A stretch of DNA of 64,000 bases, from assembly GCA_022414725.1 (NCBI GenBank), contig CM039463.1, positions 39,607,920-39,671,919 on the forward strand. Direction: 5' to 3'. The notes beneath the pieces were generated by a model. That model saw only the letters and a list, made by a program, of their open reading frames with translations. It had not been told where the DNA came from and did not search any database. This document shows, in pieces, positions 59,460 through 64,000 of this stretch. The DNA comes from Microglena sp. YARC (taxonomy: Eukaryota; Chlorophyta; Chlorophyceae; Chlamydomonadales; Chlamydomonadaceae). The position numbers and the translations under genes are program-made. Position 1 is the first letter of the stretch. Each line of letters starts with the position of its first letter.

Positions 59460-60147
59460 TTAGGGATGACAGGAGACCGTGATTATCTTGTCAACCAGAT
59501 CTTCTTCTTCTCCCGAAGGCTTCACGGTTGTCTCATAGTCTAGACTTTCACTTTCGGTGGTGGTGATCTGTCGATGTACCACTCGGCCAGGATACAACAA
59601 AGCACGCAGTTCACCAAACACAATCTCAGAAGTCGATCCCGTGTCTGTATAGAAGGTGACTAGAAGGTGAGCTAGAAGGTGCTGGTTGTCTCCGAAACTT
59701 TCCACCATTGTCCTCGACCGGACGCCCTGGCCTCGGTGACTTGTCTCCACCATTTCCTCTTCGATTGATGCGTGGGGCAACCAGCACAGGGCCCCGCCAA
59801 TCGCCACTTTCTCAGGGGAACCGTTGTATCCAACGACTTTTCCATGTGCTATTGATCAGGGCAGAAAGGATAAGCAGAGGAAGACGCACTTTCAAAATCT
59901 GGCTTGTACCCCAAAATTTTTCTTGTAGTGGAGTCCAGCGCTTAAGTATACAATTGCTTCGAGTTCCCCTAAGTACATTGCCGCAACCATCTGGGGATTT
60001 TGCGTGTTGGCCTGGTGCTGGGTTCGCAGTCCTGCCTGGAATTCCATGCGTGTCCTGCCGTCGTCTTTGCTTGCAGGCATATGATTTTTTGATAAAACTA
60101 AAACTTTGGTTGTAATTGCCATCGGCGAATCTAATTGGGTCACACAT
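59460..60147 (-). pseudogene. Possible degraded retroelement fragment with aspartic protease motif
   Basis: The minus-strand frame 59460-59807 contains LVTFYTDTGSTSEIVFGELR, in which Asp-Thr-Gly-Ser-Thr is the active-site motif of retropepsin-like aspartic proteases. It is followed by an acidic segment ending at 59460. Upstream frames (59892-60143) read LGELEAIVYLSAGLHYKKNF but join only through a frameshift. The unrelated neighbouring sequence and lack of RT motifs leave this weak; a non-retroviral protein or chance motif is possible. Confidence 0.3.
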
Positions 60148-60245
60148 TTAGTAACAGCTTACACGATCATCGATTGTAGTATATCGTACAACAAGTATAA
60201 AAAAGAATGTAGTCTTCTCTATCTTCTCTTTTTAGTTTCTCTTCC

Positions 60246-61245
60246 NNNNNNNNNNNNNNNNNNNNNNNNNNNNNNNNNNNNNNNNNNNNNNNNNNNNNNN
60301 NNNNNNNNNNNNNNNNNNNNNNNNNNNNNNNNNNNNNNNNNNNNNNNNNNNNNNNNNNNNNNNNNNNNNNNNNNNNNNNNNNNNNNNNNNNNNNNNNNNN
60401 NNNNNNNNNNNNNNNNNNNNNNNNNNNNNNNNNNNNNNNNNNNNNNNNNNNNNNNNNNNNNNNNNNNNNNNNNNNNNNNNNNNNNNNNNNNNNNNNNNNN
60501 NNNNNNNNNNNNNNNNNNNNNNNNNNNNNNNNNNNNNNNNNNNNNNNNNNNNNNNNNNNNNNNNNNNNNNNNNNNNNNNNNNNNNNNNNNNNNNNNNNNN
60601 NNNNNNNNNNNNNNNNNNNNNNNNNNNNNNNNNNNNNNNNNNNNNNNNNNNNNNNNNNNNNNNNNNNNNNNNNNNNNNNNNNNNNNNNNNNNNNNNNNNN
60701 NNNNNNNNNNNNNNNNNNNNNNNNNNNNNNNNNNNNNNNNNNNNNNNNNNNNNNNNNNNNNNNNNNNNNNNNNNNNNNNNNNNNNNNNNNNNNNNNNNNN
60801 NNNNNNNNNNNNNNNNNNNNNNNNNNNNNNNNNNNNNNNNNNNNNNNNNNNNNNNNNNNNNNNNNNNNNNNNNNNNNNNNNNNNNNNNNNNNNNNNNNNN
60901 NNNNNNNNNNNNNNNNNNNNNNNNNNNNNNNNNNNNNNNNNNNNNNNNNNNNNNNNNNNNNNNNNNNNNNNNNNNNNNNNNNNNNNNNNNNNNNNNNNNN
61001 NNNNNNNNNNNNNNNNNNNNNNNNNNNNNNNNNNNNNNNNNNNNNNNNNNNNNNNNNNNNNNNNNNNNNNNNNNNNNNNNNNNNNNNNNNNNNNNNNNNN
61101 NNNNNNNNNNNNNNNNNNNNNNNNNNNNNNNNNNNNNNNNNNNNNNNNNNNNNNNNNNNNNNNNNNNNNNNNNNNNNNNNNNNNNNNNNNNNNNNNNNNN
61201 NNNNNNNNNNNNNNNNNNNNNNNNNNNNNNNNNNNNNNNNNNNNN
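60246..61245. other. Assembly gap, 1000 N
   Basis: Exactly 1000 N, a conventional scaffold gap of unknown true length. Sequence on either side is unrelated, so order and distance across the gap are not established. Confidence 0.99.
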
Positions 61246-64000
61246 AGAGAGATATGTGAGTGAGTGAGTGAGTGAGTGAGTGAGTGAGTGAGTGTGATGA
61301 GTGAGTAGTGAGTTAGTGAGTGAGTGATGAGTGAGTGAAGTGAGTGAGTGAGTGAGTTGAGTGAGTGAGTGAAGTGAGTAAGTGAGGTGAAGTGAAAAGT
61401 GAAGTGAGTGAGTGAGGTGGAGTTGAAAGTGAGGGTGATTGGAGTTGAGTTGAAGGGTGGAGTGGAGGTGAGTTGGAAAAGTGAGTGAAGTGAAGGTGAG
61501 TGAGTGAAAAAGTGGAGTGAGTGGAAAGTGGAGTGGAGTTGGGAAAGTGGGAAGTGGGAGTGAAGTGGGAGTGGGAGTGAGTGAGTTGGGAGTGAGTGGA
61601 GTGAGTTGAAAAGTGGAGTGGGAAAGTTGGGAGTGGGGAAGTGGAAGTTGAAGTTGAAGTGAGTGAAAAAAAGGTTTTTTTGGAGTGGAAGTGGAGTTGA
61701 GTAATCCCCATCTCAATAAAATCCCTCCTCTCCATCTTCCAAACCCTACCTCCTGCCCTCCTTCCCAAATTCTCCAAAATATCCCTCCCCCTCCCATCTA
61801 CCCAACCCTTCCAATCCCAAACAATAATCCTCCCCTCCTATCCCCTCCAATCAAACCCTACTCCCCTGGGCCTCCTTTCCCCATCTCATATCCGCTCCTC
61901 CCCATCTTCCAACGCCCTCTTCCCCCCTTTTAACTATCCCTCCCTCGCCCTCTCCAACCCTCATCCTTGCCTGCCTTCCCATTCATATCCCTCAAACTCC
62001 CCAATCCTCCCCCACCCCCTCCATAAGCCCACCTCATAATCCCTCCAACCCATCTCCCAAACCCCTACCTCCCTGGCCTCCTCCTCCAGTGAGTGAGTGA
62101 GTGAAAGTGGTGAGTGAGGTGAGTGAAGTAAGTGAGTGAGTTGAGTGAGTGAGTGAAGTGAGTTGAGTGAGTGAGGTGAGTGAGTGAAGTGGAGTGAGGT
62201 GAGGTGAAAGTGAGTGAAAGTGAGTGAGTGAGTGGGAGTGAGTGTGTTGGGTTGTGTGTGTGAGTTGAGTGAAGTGAGTGAGTGAGGTGGGAGGTGAGTT
62301 GAGTGAGTGAGTGAGTGAGTGAGTGGAGTGAGTGAGTGAGTGAGGAGTGGTAAGGTAGTAAGTTGAGGTGTGGTGGTGTGTAAGTGAGTTGAGTGAGTGA
62401 GTGAAGTGGGAGTGAAGTGAGTGGAGTTGAAGTGAGTGAGTGAGTGAGTGGGTGGGTGAGTGGAGTGAGTGAGTGAGTGAGTGAGTGAAGTGAGTGAGTG
62501 AGTGAAAGTAAGTGAAGTGATGAAGTTTTGCGTGAGTGGAGTGAGTGAGTGAGTGAAGTGAAGTTGAGTGAGTGAGTGAGTGAGTGAGTGAGTGAGTGAT
62601 CCCATCTCATATCCTCCCTCCCATCTCAAACCCCTACTCCTGCCTCTTACCCATCTCATATCCCCCCTCCCATCGTACCACCTCATTCCCACCTCATATC
62701 CTTCCTTCCATCTCCACCCCTACTCCGCTGCTTCCCGCATCTCAATCCCTCCCTCCCAATCTCCACCCCTCCATCTTCATCTCATATCCTTCCTTCCATC
62801 TCCAACCCTACTCCCTCCTTCCTTCCCATCCTCCATATCCCTCCCCTCCCATCTCCCACCCTCCATCTTCATCTCAATATCCCTCCCTCCCATATATATC
62901 TCATATCCCTCCCATATATATCTCATATATGTATATATATATATAATATATAATATATATATAATGTGTGTGTCGTGTGTGTGGTGGTGTGTAAGTGAGT
63001 GTGTGGAAGTGAGTGGAGGAAGTGATTTGTGTGAGTGTGTGTGTAAGTGAGTAAAGTGAGTGAGTGAAGTGAGTGGAGCGAGTGTGTGTGTGTAAGTGAG
63101 TGATGAAGTGAAGTGAGTGAGTGAGTGAGTGAGTGAGTGAGTGAGTGAGTGAGTGAGTGAGTGAGTGAGTGAGTGAGTGAGTGAGTGAGTGAGTGAGTGA
63201 GTGAGTGAGTGAGTGAGTGTGTGAGTGAGTGTGTGAGTGAGTGAGTAAGTGAGTGTGTGTGTAAGTGGAGTGATGTGAGTGAAGTGAGGAGTGAGTGAGT
63301 GTAAGTTAAGTGAGTGAGTGAGTGAGTGAGTGAGTGAGTGAGGAGTGAGTGCGAGTGAGTGAGTGAGTGAGTGAGGTGAGTGTTGGTGAGGTGAAAGTGA
63401 GTGAGTGAGTGAGTTGAGTGAGTGAGTGAGTGAGTTGAGTGAGTGAGTGGAAGTGATTGAGGAGTGAGTGAGTGAATGAGTGAGTGGATGAGTGGAGTGA
63501 GTGAGTGAGTGAGTGAGTGAGTGAGTGAGTGAGTGAGTGAGTAAGTGATGAGTGGAGTGAGTGATAGTGAAGTAGTGAGTGATTGAAAGTGGAGTGGAGT
63601 GAGTGAGTGAGTGATGAGTGGAAGTGAGTGAGTGAAGTGGAGTGAGTGAGTGAGGGAGTGTGTGTGAGTGGTGAGTGAGTGAGTGAGTGAGTGAGTGAGT
63701 GAGTGAATGAGTGAGTGAGTGTGAGTGAGTGAGTGAGTGGAGTGAAGTGAGTGAGTGAGTGAGTGAGTGAAGTGAGTGAATAAGTGAGTGAGTGATGATG
63801 GAGTGAGTGAGTGAGTGAGTGAAGTGATTGAGTGAGTGGAAGTGAGTGAGTGGAGTGAGTGAGTGAGTGAGTGAGTGGAGTGAGTGGAGTGAGTGAGTGA
63901 GTGAGTGAGTAAGTGCAGTGAGTGAGTGAGTGAGTGAGTGAGTGAGTGAGTGAGTGAGTGAAGTGAGTGAGTGAGTGAGTGAGTGAGTGAGTGAGTGAGT
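61246..64000. repeat. (GTGA)n microsatellite with CT-rich blocks
   Basis: Tetranucleotide GTGA repeats, often interrupted, fill most of this end (longest clean run about 63115-63220). Two blocks of different sequence lie within: 61700-62088 and 62598-62928, both built from CATCTCATATCCCTCCCTCC-like words. An (AT)n run lies at 62930-62965. Leu-Thr-His-Ser and Ser-Pro-rich ORFs here are translations of the repeat. The unit is not a known telomere repeat. Confidence 0.93.

Noticed and set aside
60106..61797. Long ORFs crossing the N gap
   Set aside because: Undetermined bases were translated as open; there is no sequence evidence.
61313..62692. Leu-Thr-His-Ser-rich ORFs
   Set aside because: Direct translation of (TCAC)n and CT-rich repeats.
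61246..64000. Telomere at the window end
   Set aside because: GTGA repeats do not match known telomeric units, and CT-rich blocks interrupt them.
1..64000. Alternative genetic code as explanation of in-frame TGA/TAG/TAA
   Set aside because: All three codons also end intact genes or interrupt broken ones (TAG ends the nuclease and SET genes, TAA ends 39690), and frameshifts accompany the stops.

Overview
This window is a repeat-rich stretch of nuclear DNA from a eukaryote, most likely a microbial one (protist, alga or early-diverging fungus; I cannot name the species). The evidence is a complete Ty3/Gypsy LTR retrotransposon, GT-AG intron-like segments, long satellite arrays, C2H2 zinc-finger and SET-domain genes, and an AT-rich island of genes typical of nucleocytoplasmic large DNA viruses (NCLDV, giant viruses). 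Many genes carry one-base frameshifts, several at homopolymers, and the satellites become full of indels. Part of the damage may therefore be uncorrected long-read sequencing error rather than decay.

Layout. 1-1028: 3' part of a host gene on the minus strand. 1029-10694: Ty3/Gypsy element with 348/352-bp LTRs, a 5-bp target duplication (GACAG), a primer site matching initiator Met tRNA, and protease, RT, RNase H, integrase and chromodomain. It sits in a GGGACAGTCCTAGG-type minisatellite, and possibly further host-gene sequence lies at 10813-11133. 11602-12136: truncated second copy of the element. 12137-18146: 219-bp satellite with a six-monomer (1314-bp) higher-order repeat. 19898-24355: a 4.5-kb inverted repeat whose arms carry 77-bp tandem repeats, each with a perfect CTCCCGAT/ATCGGGAG hairpin. 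24356-24676: a short element with 21-bp terminal inverted repeats. 24947-25589: frameshifted C2H2 zinc-finger gene. 25961-27124: intact gene with seven C2H2 fingers fused to a restriction-endonuclease-like domain, flanked on both sides by the same minisatellite. 27585-28880: 91-bp tandem array leading into a SET-domain gene (29275-30105). 30440-31620: CTCGGGTAA-type repeats.

31765-43107 is the giant-virus-like island: RecD/Pif1-type helicase, F-box-like protein, ankyrin-repeat protein, two GIY-YIG (T5orf172-like) nuclease paralogues (one broken, one intact), a nearly complete but interrupted D5 primase-helicase, two further D5 remnants, and a small unknown gene. It also holds a duplicated segment whose hairpin shows compensatory base changes between copies. 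Replication genes predominate and no capsid or packaging gene is present, so this is a fragment of an endogenised giant virus or related element, partly decayed.

43190-59100 is a roughly 16-kb array of a 182-bp AT-rich satellite. 59100-60245 is unique sequence with a possible degraded retroelement protease. 60246-61245 is an assembly gap of 1000 N. 61246-64000 is a GTGA microsatellite with CT-rich blocks.
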